Below, one piece after another: positions 1 through 7,190 of a DNA stretch of 64,000 nt. The stretch lies in NCBI GenBank assembly GCA_963703355.1, contig OY969813.1, forward strand, positions 1,550,001 through 1,614,000. Direction: 5' to 3'. How positions within the stretch are numbered: position 1 is the stretch's first letter; each line of letters starts with the position of its first letter. Under the pieces are notes generated by a model. It saw nothing but the letters and a program-made list of their open reading frames with translations. It ran no database searches and was not told the DNA's origin. The DNA is from Puia sp963703355 (GTDB lineage: Bacteria > Bacteroidota > Bacteroidia > Chitinophagales > Chitinophagaceae). The translations under genes and the position numbers were made by a program.

Positions 1-1
1 A

Positions 2-958
2 AATTCTGATGAAATAAAAGTAGGACAGTGGGTACTCGCCGTCGGATATCCACTTTCTTTGGAAACAACCGTTACCGCAGGTATTGTCAGTGCCAAAGGA
101 AGATCCATTGATATCAATAGTCGCCAGAGTGTAGCTCCGGTTGAATCTTTTATCCAGACAGACGCAGCGGTGAATCCCGGAAACAGTGGTGGACCACTTA
201 TTAATCCACAGGGTCAACTGATCGGTATCAATTCAGCCATTGCTTCGCCCACCGGATCTTACGCAGGATATTCTTTCACCATTCCCGTGAATATAGTTAA
301 GAAGGTAGTTACCGACCTGATCAAATATGGCACAACACAGAGGGCCTATCTCGGAATAGAATATGCCCGCGATAACCTCACCGATGATCAGAAAAAAGAA
401 AAAGGAATCAAAGACGATGCAGAAGGTGTTTATATCATGAATGTAAAAAACAATGGCGCCGCTTTCGCTGCAGGTCTGAAAGAAGGTGATCTGATTACCA
501 AACTTAACGGAATGCCGGTAAATACGGGATCTGAACTCGTTGGACAAATAGCCATTTACCGTCCCGGTGATAAAATTAAAATCACTTATGTAAGAGACGG
601 CAAAGAAAATGAAGTGCTCGTTACCCTCATGAACAATGTGGGAAATTTGGATCTCGTTAAAAATTCAGCTTTCGATAAACTGGGAGCAGAATTGCAACCA
701 TTGCAAAAAGCAGATGCTACCAAACTCAATGTAAAAGGCGGTATCGTGGTTACTTCTATTAGTGATAAAGGATTATTTGCCAAAACGAGAATGGAAGAAG
801 GGTTCGTAATTCTCAAAGTAAACGGACAGCAAGTATCAACCGTAGACGATTTCCGTAAAATCGTTGAGCAGGCAGGAAACGGTTCGTTGAAACTCGAAGG
901 TGTTTATCCCGGTTACGACGGATCATTTACCTATCCTTTGAAATTGAATGACGAATAA
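2..958 (+). CDS. HtrA/DegP-family periplasmic serine protease, 5' partial
   Basis: The reading frame is open from base 2, so the N-terminal signal region and most of the protease domain lie outside the window. The visible 318 residues begin just before the catalytic serine, seen in GNSGGPL with the Ser codon at 185-187. Two PDZ domains follow: PDZ1 at visible residues about 115-210 (starting AYLGIEYAR) and PDZ2 at about 225-310. The family degrades or refolds misfolded envelope proteins in the periplasm, usually as oligomers gated by the PDZ domains. The gene ends in TAA at 956-958, is followed within 8 nt by a family A heptamer array, and converges on a GH13 gene. Family assignment is firm; whether it is the DegP, DegQ or DegS type cannot be decided from this part. 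Confidence 0.93.
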   Translation, partial: NSDEIKVGQWVLAVGYPLSLETTVTAGIVSAKGRSIDINSRQSVAPVESFIQTDAAVNPGNSGGPLINPQGQLIGINSAIASPTGSYAGYSFTIPVNIVKKVVTDLIKYGTTQRAYLGIEYARDNLTDDQKKEKGIKDDAEGVYIMNVKNNGAAFAAGLKEGDLITKLNGMPVNTGSELVGQIAIYRPGDKIKITYVRDGKENEVLVTLMNNVGNLDLVKNSAFDKLGAELQPLQKADATKLNVKGGIVVTSISDKGLFAKTRMEEGFVILKVNGQQVSTVDDFRKIVEQAGNGSLKLEGVYPGYDGSFTYPLKLNDE

Positions 959-959
959 A

Positions 960-1180
960 GGTTAAAGCTGAACGCGAAACGCTGAACGCGAAACGCTGAA
1001 CGCGAAACGCTGAACGCTGAACGCTAAACGCCGGACGCTGAATACGGTATATAAAAAAATGCGCTTCCTTAAAAGAGGCGCATTTTTATTTCTCAGTACT
1101 TCATTTATATAAACATCCCTTAACTCTATGACTTAGGCGTTTCGCGTTCAGCGTTTCGCGTTCAGCGTTCAGCGTTCAGC
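960..1180. repeat. Family A inverted heptamer arms between convergent genes
   Basis: The + strand arm at about 966-1043 is a run of TGAACGC and GAAACGC units. The complementary arm at 1137-1180 is GCGTTCA and GCGTTTC units. The right arm ends exactly at the TAA of the minus-strand GH13 gene, and the left arm begins 8 nt after the TAA of the protease gene. Between the arms lies a conventional terminator hairpin. RNA from either gene could fold the arms into a long imperfect hairpin. Confidence 0.9.
1053..1089. terminator. Bidirectional intrinsic terminator between the htrA-like and GH13 genes
   Basis: A perfect 10-bp stem AAAAATGCGC / GCGCATTTTT with A and T runs on both sides can terminate transcription from both directions. 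It sits in the middle of the family A repeat arms, so this locus carries both a standard terminator and the array. Confidence 0.85.
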
Positions 1181-2455
1181 TTACTTCGTATAAACCCGAT
1201 ACTCCCATGCATTCAGTCGCAAAGGTTGTCCGGAAATAAAATCCTGACCATTTTTATCGAATACATCTTTGAATGATCCTGCAAGCGTATGACCGGTAAT
1301 GATCACCGATCTTGCTTCGGACGACAAATTTAGTATTACCAGCACTTCATCTCTTTCATACCGACGGATAAAACTCAGCACGTAGTCCGAAGCGGTGTTA
1401 GACAGAATCATTGCCGATCTTTTTGTGTCGCCGCTTCTTAATGCAGGATTTTTTTTTCGTAATTGCAATAGTGTTTTGTAGAATTCGAAAAGATCTCCCT
1501 TTCCTTTCCATTCAATTTCATCTTTATCAAAAAATAGCAGTCGTTTTAAATTCGGAAGTTCCTGACCACTATAAATTAAAGGAAGGCCGTCGTAGAGGCA
1601 GGTGAAAACTGCAAAAGGCAACGCCGCGTCCCCCAGTCTTTCGTATTCAGAACCGCTGTGCGAATTTTCATCGTGATTCGAAGTAAAATAAGCCCTTATC
1701 GCGCCAAGAGGAAACTGATGATTGTAATAATAGAGTACCTGGATCAGGCCTTGCATATCACTTGATCTCTTCCAGTACGCCTCCATGATGTGCAACATCT
1801 TCCACGTATACGTAATATCGAATACCTCATGATACATAATCTCCTCGCATTCTGCAAGCCAGAAAAGAGGTTTGATATGATCGAGCGCGTTTCTCGCTTC
1901 TCTCCAGAAATGAAGCGGTACCAGCATCGCCATATCGCAGCGGAAACCATCAATATCGCACTGATCCACCCAAAATTTCATCGCGTTGATCATTGCGGTA
2001 CGCAGCGCTGGCTGATCATAGTTAAGATCGATAACATCTGCCCATCCATGTGCATCGTAAAAATTTCCGTCTGTGTTTTTCCGGTAATATTCAGGATGTT
2101 CAGAAGTCCAGATATGATCCCACCCTGTATGATTAGCCACCCAGTCAATCAGCACTTTAAACCCCATCGCATGTGCCTGCTGCACGAGCCATCTGAAGTC
2201 GGCAATAGAACCAAATTCAGGATTTGTATTTACATAATCTGAGCAGGCATAATAACTGCCGAGCGTACCCAGACGCCCTTCCCTGCTGATGGGAGTAATC
2301 GGCATAAACCACAGAATCTCCACACCCATATCCCGCAGTCTCGGAAGATGATTTGCAAAAGACAGAAAATTTCCCTCCCTTGTAAACTGCCGGAGATTAA
2401 CTTCATAAATATTTGAATCAAGCGACCAGCTAACAGTTTTGAATTCACCTGTCAT
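1181..2455 (-). CDS. GH13 alpha-amylase-family glycoside hydrolase
   Basis: The 424-residue protein has the four conserved GH13 regions: DWVANH at residues 104-109, DGFRCD with the nucleophile Asp174, the acid/base Glu202 in LAECEE, and SNHDE with His261/Asp262. The TIM barrel fills most of the sequence, followed by a small all-beta domain from about residue 350. It acts on alpha-glucans or maltooligosaccharides. There is no signal peptide, so a cytoplasmic enzyme is likely. A possible -7 element TATCTTTC lies on the minus strand at 2472-2479. The stop TAA is directly followed on the sense strand by family A units. Exact substrate within GH13 is not resolved. Confidence 0.93.
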   Translation of the reverse strand: MTGEFKTVSWSLDSNIYEVNLRQFTREGNFLSFANHLPRLRDMGVEILWFMPITPISREGRLGTLGSYYACSDYVNTNPEFGSIADFRWLVQQAHAMGFKVLIDWVANHTGWDHIWTSEHPEYYRKNTDGNFYDAHGWADVIDLNYDQPALRTAMINAMKFWVDQCDIDGFRCDMAMLVPLHFWREARNALDHIKPLFWLAECEEIMYHEVFDITYTWKMLHIMEAYWKRSSDMQGLIQVLYYYNHQFPLGAIRAYFTSNHDENSHSGSEYERLGDAALPFAVFTCLYDGLPLIYSGQELPNLKRLLFFDKDEIEWKGKGDLFEFYKTLLQLRKKNPALRSGDTKRSAMILSNTASDYVLSFIRRYERDEVLVILNLSSEARSVIITGHTLAGSFKDVFDKNGQDFISGQPLRLNAWEYRVYTK

Positions 2456-2512
2456 TCATAACACATTGAATCCGAAAGATACGAATCAGTGCTCAACGCA
2501 GAAAAGGTGTGT

Positions 2513-2564
2513 GGGTTATGGGTTATGAGTTATGGGTTATGAGTTATGGGTTATGAGTTATGGG
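2513..2564. repeat. Family B heptamer array (GGTTATG / GAGTTATG), left half interrupted by the IS
   Basis: About seven units alternate GGGTTATG and GAGTTATG. The array is cut at 2564 by the IS element and resumes in the same phase at 3895. With one copy of the GGG target duplication removed, the left and right pieces join into one continuous heptamer series. Confidence 0.9.
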
Positions 2565-2617
2565 TGTCTTGTCCTGAAATAAGTGGACAGATTTTTAACA
2601 AGAATCTGACACAAACC

Positions 2618-3013
2618 ATGACAACAAGATCAAAAGTACTGATTAGGTACAGTATTAGCTTTAAGCAGAAAGTAGTCCGGGAAGTTGAAAAAGGAGCGAG
2701 CTTTGTAGAGATCCGCAGGCGTTATGATATTAAAGGCGGCGGTACGATTCAAAAATGGGTGAAGCAATTTGGGAAAAACCATTTATTAAATCAGATAGTA
2801 CGAATAGAAATGAAAGGGGAAAAAGACAGGGTAAAGGAACTTGAAGAAGAAGTAAAGCGCTTGAAGATAGCACTGGCAGACGCTACCATGGCCAAGGATC
2901 TGCTGGGAACCCTGGTGGAGGTTGCAAACAGGCACTATAAAACGGATTTAAAAAAAAATTTCGGACACAAGCCATTCAGGAAAACAGACAAACCCGAAAA
3001 AGGTACGCCTTAG
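2618..3013 (+). CDS. IS3-family transposase OrfA (helix-turn-helix and leucine-zipper part)
   Basis: This is the first frame of the IS3 element, 131 residues from ATG 2618. A longer in-frame start at 2546 would lie in the repeat DNA outside the IS and is rejected. Residues 1-60 form a helix-turn-helix DNA-binding region (SFKQKVVREVEKGASFVEI), and a coiled-coil segment rich in Glu, Lys and Leu follows (KDRVKELEEEVKRLKIAL). OrfA proteins bind the terminal inverted repeats and regulate transposition. Near the end the frame crosses a run of nine A residues at 2950-2958, where a -1 slip would fuse it to OrfB. Confidence 0.92.
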   Translation: MTTRSKVLIRYSISFKQKVVREVEKGASFVEIRRRYDIKGGGTIQKWVKQFGKNHLLNQIVRIEMKGEKDRVKELEEEVKRLKIALADATMAKDLLGTLVEVANRHYKTDLKKNFGHKPFRKTDKPEKGTP

Positions 3014-3822
3014 AAAAAGTTTGCAGATTCTTTCATTATGGCCGTTCCGGATATTATAAAGCGCTAAAGGAACAAACAAAGGTTGAGGTTGCTGAAAGTG
3101 TTGTTGTTCAGTTGGTTCACAGACAGAGAAGATGCCAGCCGCGGCTGGGCGGAAAGAAATTATTTAAACTGCTGAACGAAGATTTACAGCAGCTGCAAAG
3201 AAGTATAGGCCGCGATAAGTTCTTTGATATTTTAAGGAATAAAGACTTGCTGGTAAAGAGAAAAAAGAAGTTCCAGCGGACAACGAACAGCTATCACCGG
3301 TTTAGGAAGTATAAAAACTGTTTTAAAGATAAAAAGCTTACAGCTCCCCACCAGGCCTGGGTCAGCGATATAACTTATATCAGAACCAGAAAAAAGTTCG
3401 TCTATCTTTTTCTAATAACAGACGCCTACTCCAGGATGATTGTTGGCTGGAAGTTATCAGATAGTCTGGCCATAGAAAGCGCCATGGAAGCGCTTTCTAT
3501 GGCTATCAGGCAATGTCCAAAAACGGAAAGTGTAATACACCATTCTGACCGTGGCTTCCAATATTGTTGTCCAAAATATGAAAAGCTTTTACTCGACAAT
3601 CAAATGATGATCAGCATGACTGAAGAAAATCATTGTTATGAAAATGCAATGGCTGAAAGAGTAAATGGAATCCTCAAAGACGAATTTTTACTCGATGAAG
3701 AGATGACTGATTTTAAAACAACGAAAAAGGCTGTAAAGCAGGCAATCGAAACTTATAATACAAAACGACCCCACTGGTCACTGGGATTAAAAATACCTTC
3801 TCAAATACATACGGCAGCTTAA
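2951..3822 (+). CDS. IS3-family transposase OrfB (DDE integrase), translated by -1 frameshift
   Basis: The frame is -1 relative to OrfA and stays open from the A9 run through residues such as TRKRYALEKVCRFFHYGRSGYY, the usual N-terminus of IS3 OrfB. There is no ATG; the first plausible independent start is TTG at 3112, so an OrfAB fusion by slippage is the likely product. The integrase core carries DDE residues: Asp in WVSDITYIR, Asp in HHSDRGFQY, and Glu in NAMAERVNGILKDEF. A C-terminal YNTKRPHWSLG motif completes the domain. The frame appears intact, so the element may be active. Confidence 0.9.
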
Positions 3823-3894
3823 AAACCTTAAAAATCTATGAATAAGTCTGAATATAAATAAAAGTAAATTGTCCACTTTTTTTAGGACGTGACA

Positions 3895-3994
3895 GGGTTA
3901 TGGGTTATGGGTTATGGGTTATGGGTTATGGACTATGGACAATAAAAAAAAATATAACCCGGCTCATAACCCATAACCCATAACCCATAACCAA
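3895..3994. repeat. Family B inverted heptamer element with AT-rich core
   Basis: The left arm at 3895-3931 is five GGGTTATG-type repeats. A core at about 3932-3965 (GACTATGGAC, an A-rich run, then ATATAACCCGGCTC) follows, and the right arm at 3966-3993 is CATAACC units. The same core occurs in inverted orientation at 8955-9010. The G3 runs with TTAT loops on the + strand fit a quadruplex-forming pattern. The element lies upstream of ispH, ending about 16 nt before its -7 box. Confidence 0.92.
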
Positions 3995-4009
3995 TTACCT
4001 CTATATTAT

Positions 4010-4017
4010 TAACTTTG
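4010..4017 (+). promoter_or_regulatory. Putative -7 element TAACTTTG for ispH
   Basis: The octamer matches the Bacteroidota -7 consensus TAnnTTTG. No clear TTTG -33 box is seen; that region falls at the end of the family B repeat arm. The start codon is only 7 nt downstream, so the transcript would be leaderless or nearly so. Confidence 0.55.
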
Positions 4018-4024
4018 ACCGGTA

Positions 4025-5245
4025 ATGAAAACATTCCAGGTTCCTCAATTTTATCGAAGCCCGCTGATTACCGCTATTAAAAACAAGCGACGTGCAGAAG
4101 ATAAAATGAAAAAGGATTTTACTCCCTTTTTACTGGATTTTGGTATGCTAAAGATACATCTGGCACGTCATTTCGGTTTTTGTTATGGAGTCGAAAATGC
4201 CATTGATATTGCCTTTCGTACAGTTGAAGAAAATCCCGGAAGAAATATTTTCCTGCTCAGTGAAATGATTCACAATCCCCGGGTAAATGGTGACCTGAAA
4301 AAACAGGGAATCCGTTTTCTGCAGGATACAGGTGGCAGAGAATTGTTTCCTTTGGAAAATCTGTTGCCCACAGACATCGTTATAACTCCTGCATTTGGTA
4401 CCAGTCTGGAAATAGATACATTATTAAAGTCAAAAGGAATTCATACGGAGAACTATAATACAACCTGTCCATTCGTAGAAAAGGTATGGAACAGAAGCGC
4501 ACAAATTGCCGAAAAAAAGTTCACTGTAATCATTCATGGAAAACCAGGTCATGAAGAAACCCGTGCAACTTTTTCCCATGCTGCCGCTGGCGGCCCTGCA
4601 CTTATTATTAAAGACATGGGGGAAGCTGTCTTACTCGCCGCATTTATAAAAAAAGAGAAACCGCCGGAAGAATTCACCGATATATTTCAAGGACGTTTCT
4701 CCAAAGATTTTGACCCGGTTACAGATCTTCAAAGAATTGGGGTGGTGAATCAAACAACCATGCTGGCCTCGGACACCCAACAGATTGCGGACTACCTGAA
4801 ATCTGCGATTCGTGAAAGAGATGAAATGCAGCATGAAAAAACGGAAGAAAGTTTTGCCGATACGAGGGATACACTTTGTTACGCAACCAACGATAATCAA
4901 TCAGCAGTAATTGGGATGCTGGGAACAACTGCCGACATGGCGTTTGTTGTAGGAGGATATAATTCATCCAACACCACCCATCTGGTCGAACTATGCGAAC
5001 AAAAACTGACTACTTATTTCATCGAGGGACCGGAGAAAATACTTTCCGCCAAAGAAGTTCTTCATTTTGACATCCATAAACAGGTTGAGAAATTAACGAA
5101 TAATTTTCTGCCCAATTCCGGATCGGTAAATATTCTCATTACCAGTGGTGCATCATGTCCCGACGCTATTGTCGAACAAGTCATTGAAAAACTCTGCGGA
5201 TTTTTTCCCGAAAGTAAAAAATTTGAGGATCTGTTGAACGCTTAA
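4025..5245 (+). CDS. ispH: 4-hydroxy-3-methylbut-2-enyl diphosphate reductase (IspH/LytB)
   Basis: This enzyme makes IPP and DMAPP from HMBPP in the last step of the MEP isoprenoid pathway. The three cluster-ligating cysteines are visible: Cys53 in HFGFCYGVENA, Cys148 in NTTCPFVEKVW, and Cys285 in DTLCYATNDNQ. HGKPGHEETR carries further active-site residues. At 406 residues it is longer than the ~315-residue E. coli protein; the N-terminal extension (MKTFQVPQFYRS) and the insert around residues 190-225 are typical of Bacteroidota, supporting this start. The gene ends in GAACGCT TAA GGCG, so its last codons and stop are already in the family A repeat pattern. Confidence 0.96.
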   Translation: MKTFQVPQFYRSPLITAIKNKRRAEDKMKKDFTPFLLDFGMLKIHLARHFGFCYGVENAIDIAFRTVEENPGRNIFLLSEMIHNPRVNGDLKKQGIRFLQDTGGRELFPLENLLPTDIVITPAFGTSLEIDTLLKSKGIHTENYNTTCPFVEKVWNRSAQIAEKKFTVIIHGKPGHEETRATFSHAAAGGPALIIKDMGEAVLLAAFIKKEKPPEEFTDIFQGRFSKDFDPVTDLQRIGVVNQTTMLASDTQQIADYLKSAIRERDEMQHEKTEESFADTRDTLCYATNDNQSAVIGMLGTTADMAFVVGGYNSSNTTHLVELCEQKLTTYFIEGPEKILSAKEVLHFDIHKQVEKLTNNFLPNSGSVNILITSGASCPDAIVEQVIEKLCGFFPESKKFEDLLNA

Positions 5246-5310
5246 GGCGTAAGGCGAAAAGCTTAACGCTTAACGCTTAACGCAAAACGCTTAACGCAGA
5301 ACGCAAAATG
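5236..5310. repeat. Family A heptamer arm at the ispH stop codon
   Basis: The units GAACGCT, TAAGGCG, TAAGGCG and several TTAACGC copies run from the last codons of ispH through 5310. The ispH stop TAA is the first three bases of a TAAGGCG unit. This arm pairs partly with the ACGCCTT array at 5407-5739. Confidence 0.9.
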
Positions 5311-5379
5311 TAGTTTCTAAAAATTGTCTTTGGAATTTGGGAATTGCGTTGTTAGCAAAAAACACCAGAGGTGCTAAAA

Positions 5380-5387
5380 TATTTTTG
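5380..5387 (+). promoter_or_regulatory. Possible orphan -7 element TATTTTTG
   Basis: The octamer matches TAnnTTTG but no properly spaced TTTG -33 box is present and no + strand gene follows. Transcription from here would read straight into the 47-copy array and then antisense to accC. It may be a relic promoter of a lost gene or a chance match. Confidence 0.2.
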
Positions 5388-5406
5388 TACCTTATTCCCC
5401 ATTTTT

Positions 5407-5739
5407 TTACGCCTTACGCCTTACGCCTTACGCCTTACGCCTTACGCCTTACGCCTTACGCCTTACGCCTTACGCCTTACGCCTTACGCCTTACGCCTTA
5501 CGCCTTACGCCTTACGCCTTACGCCTTACGCCTTACGCCTTACGCCTTACGCCTTACGCCTTACGCCTTACGCCTTACGCCTTACGCCTTACGCCTTACG
5601 CCTTACGCCTTACGCCTTACGCCTTACGCCTTACGCCTTACGCCTTACGCCTTACGCCTTACGCCTTACGCCTTACGCCTTACGCCTTACGCCTTACGCC
5701 TTACGCCTTACGCCTTACGCCTTACGCCTTACGCCTTAC
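5407..5739. repeat. Perfect 47-copy TTACGCC tandem array (family A)
   Basis: Forty-seven uninterrupted copies of TTACGCC occupy 5407-5735, followed by a partial TTAC. On the minus strand this is TAAGGCG, and the accC stop codon TAA (5738-5736) is the first three bases of the first unit. The array therefore starts exactly where accC translation ends. It has no stop codons on the + strand in any frame, which creates spurious LTPYALR-repeat reading frames. It is the purest and longest array in the window. Confidence 0.97.
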
Positions 5740-7073
5740 TTCATCGTAAATCCCTCAAGAAATTTGGTATTAAAATTTCCACTTCGGAAATTTTCATCCT
5801 TCATGAGCTGAAGATGAAAAGGAATGGTTGTTTTTATTCCTTCAATTACATATTCCATCAGTGCCCGATGCATGGTATCAATGGCTTCACTTCGCGTTCT
5901 TGCAACAGCGATAATTTTTCCAATCATGGAATCGTAATACGGGGGAATGGAATAACCCGCATATACATGCGAATCGACACGAATACCATGACCTCCCGGC
6001 TGATGCAATGTGGTTATTCTGCCTGGTGAAGGACGAAAATCATTATAAGGATCTTCTGCATTGATGCGGCATTCGATGGCATGACCCTGTGGTTCATAAT
6101 TGACGCCGCTAATCGTTTCCCCCGCAGCAATCTTAATTTGCTCTTTGATCAAATCGAAGTTTACCACTTCTTCCGTTACACAATGTTCTACCTGGATCCT
6201 CGTATTCATTTCCATGAAATAGAAATTCCTGTGTTTGTCAACGAGGAATTCTATCGTACCCACACTTTCGTAATGAATCGCTGATGCTGCTTTGATAGCC
6301 GCCTCACCCATTTTGTATCTCAGCTCGCGCGTCATAAAAGGTGACGGTGATTCTTCTACCAGTTTCTGATGCCGGCGCTGAATGGAGCAGTCTCTTTCAC
6401 TCAGATGGCAAACTGTGCCATACTGATCCCCCGCCACTTGTATTTCGATATGTCTTGGCTCTTCAACAAATTTCTCCATGTAAATGCCGTCATTCTTAAA
6501 CGACGCACCCGCCTCCGCTTTGGCAGAATCATAGGCTCTCTCCAGGTCTTCTTCGTTCCATACCACTCGCATACCTTTCCCACCGCCGCCTGCCGTTGCT
6601 TTCAATATTACAGGATAACCCGTTTCACGTGCTACAGTCTTCGCATGTGCAATATTTTCGAGCAGTCCACCACCCCCCGGAACTACAGGTACACCTGCCT
6701 TAATCATGGTCTCCTTGGCAGTTATTTTATCGCCCATGGAATTGATCATTGCAGGCGTGGGCCCGATGAATTTGATCCCATGCTCACCGCAGATTTCCGC
6801 AAATCGTGCATTTTCTGCAAGAAATCCATAACCCGGATGAATGGCGTCTGCATTGGTAATTTCAGCCGCCGCCATGATATGCGGAATATTGAGATAGGAG
6901 TCCGCGCTCGCAGGTTTGCCGATACAAACCGCTTCATCAGCAAATTTTACGTGCAGACTTTCCTTGTCGGCGGTGGAATAAACGGCTACCGTTTTGATAC
7001 CCATCTCGCGACAGGTTCGGATAACCCGTAATGCGATCTCTCCTCTGTTGGCAATTAATATTTTTTTGAACAC
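5736..7073 (-). CDS. accC: Acetyl-CoA carboxylase biotin carboxylase subunit
   Basis: AccC carboxylates the biotin of AccB using ATP and bicarbonate, the first half-reaction of malonyl-CoA synthesis for fatty acids. The 445-residue length is normal. Visible motifs are the N-terminal KILIANRGEIALRVIRTC, the ATP-grasp glycine loop GGGGKGMRVV at about residue 165, and FMEMNTRIQVEH with catalytic and metal-binding residues. It is the last gene of the efp-accB-accC operon on the minus strand. The 114-bp accB-accC gap holds family F repeats. The stop codon merges into the 47-copy heptamer array. Confidence 0.97.
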   Translation of the reverse strand: MFKKILIANRGEIALRVIRTCREMGIKTVAVYSTADKESLHVKFADEAVCIGKPASADSYLNIPHIMAAAEITNADAIHPGYGFLAENARFAEICGEHGIKFIGPTPAMINSMGDKITAKETMIKAGVPVVPGGGGLLENIAHAKTVARETGYPVILKATAGGGGKGMRVVWNEEDLERAYDSAKAEAGASFKNDGIYMEKFVEEPRHIEIQVAGDQYGTVCHLSERDCSIQRRHQKLVEESPSPFMTRELRYKMGEAAIKAASAIHYESVGTIEFLVDKHRNFYFMEMNTRIQVEHCVTEEVVNFDLIKEQIKIAAGETISGVNYEPQGHAIECRINAEDPYNDFRPSPGRITTLHQPGGHGIRVDSHVYAGYSIPPYYDSMIGKIIAVARTRSEAIDTMHRALMEYVIEGIKTTIPFHLQLMKDENFRSGNFNTKFLEGFTMK

Positions 7074-7079
7074 AAATAG

Positions 7080-7190
7080 TAATTTGGAAATTTTAAGGTT
7101 TGGAAATTTGGAAATATAAACTTGAGAGTTGATACGTCAGCGCATTTTCATCCTGCATTGTGCGGGACAAATTTCCAAATTTTCAAATCA
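7080..7190. repeat. Family F octamer arms (TTTGGAAA) between accB and accC
   Basis: The left arm at 7082-7116 contains TTTGGAAA units, and the right arm at 7168-7190 reads ATTTCCAAATTTTCAAATCA. On the minus strand the right arm begins with the accB stop TGA and continues TTTGAAAATTTGGAAATTTG. The arms are complementary and about 50 nt apart, so the mRNA between accB and accC could fold into a hairpin. This is another repeat family anchored to a stop codon, here inside an operon. Confidence 0.8.

Larger units (their letters stand above)
2565..3894 (+). mobile_element. Complete IS3-family insertion sequence
   Basis: The element is about 1330 bp. The left end starts TGTCTTGTCCTGAAATAAGT; the right end read on the minus strand starts TGTCACGTCCTAAAAAAAGT. 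Both then continue GGACA, giving terminal inverted repeats of about 25 bp with a few mismatches. A GGG trinucleotide flanks both ends (2562-2564 and 3895-3897), as expected for a 3-bp target duplication of this family. Two overlapping frames encode the transposase. The element lies inside a family B array, so the insertion disrupts no gene. Confidence 0.93.

Noticed and set aside
2546..2617. Longer OrfA start in the family B repeat
   Set aside because: It lies partly outside the IS left end at 2565, so it cannot be native to the element.
3895..3994. Telomere or plasmid end because of GGGTTA-like repeats
   Set aside because: The repeats are internal, of 7-nt period, and flanked by ordinary genes on both sides.
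5337..6029. Reading frames with LTPYALR repeats (230 and 146 residues) on the + strand
   Set aside because: They are the translation of the 47-copy TTACGCC array, which has no stops on that strand, and run antisense into accC.
6369..7031. 220-residue + strand frame inside accC
   Set aside because: It is an antisense shadow of a well-supported gene with no domain features.
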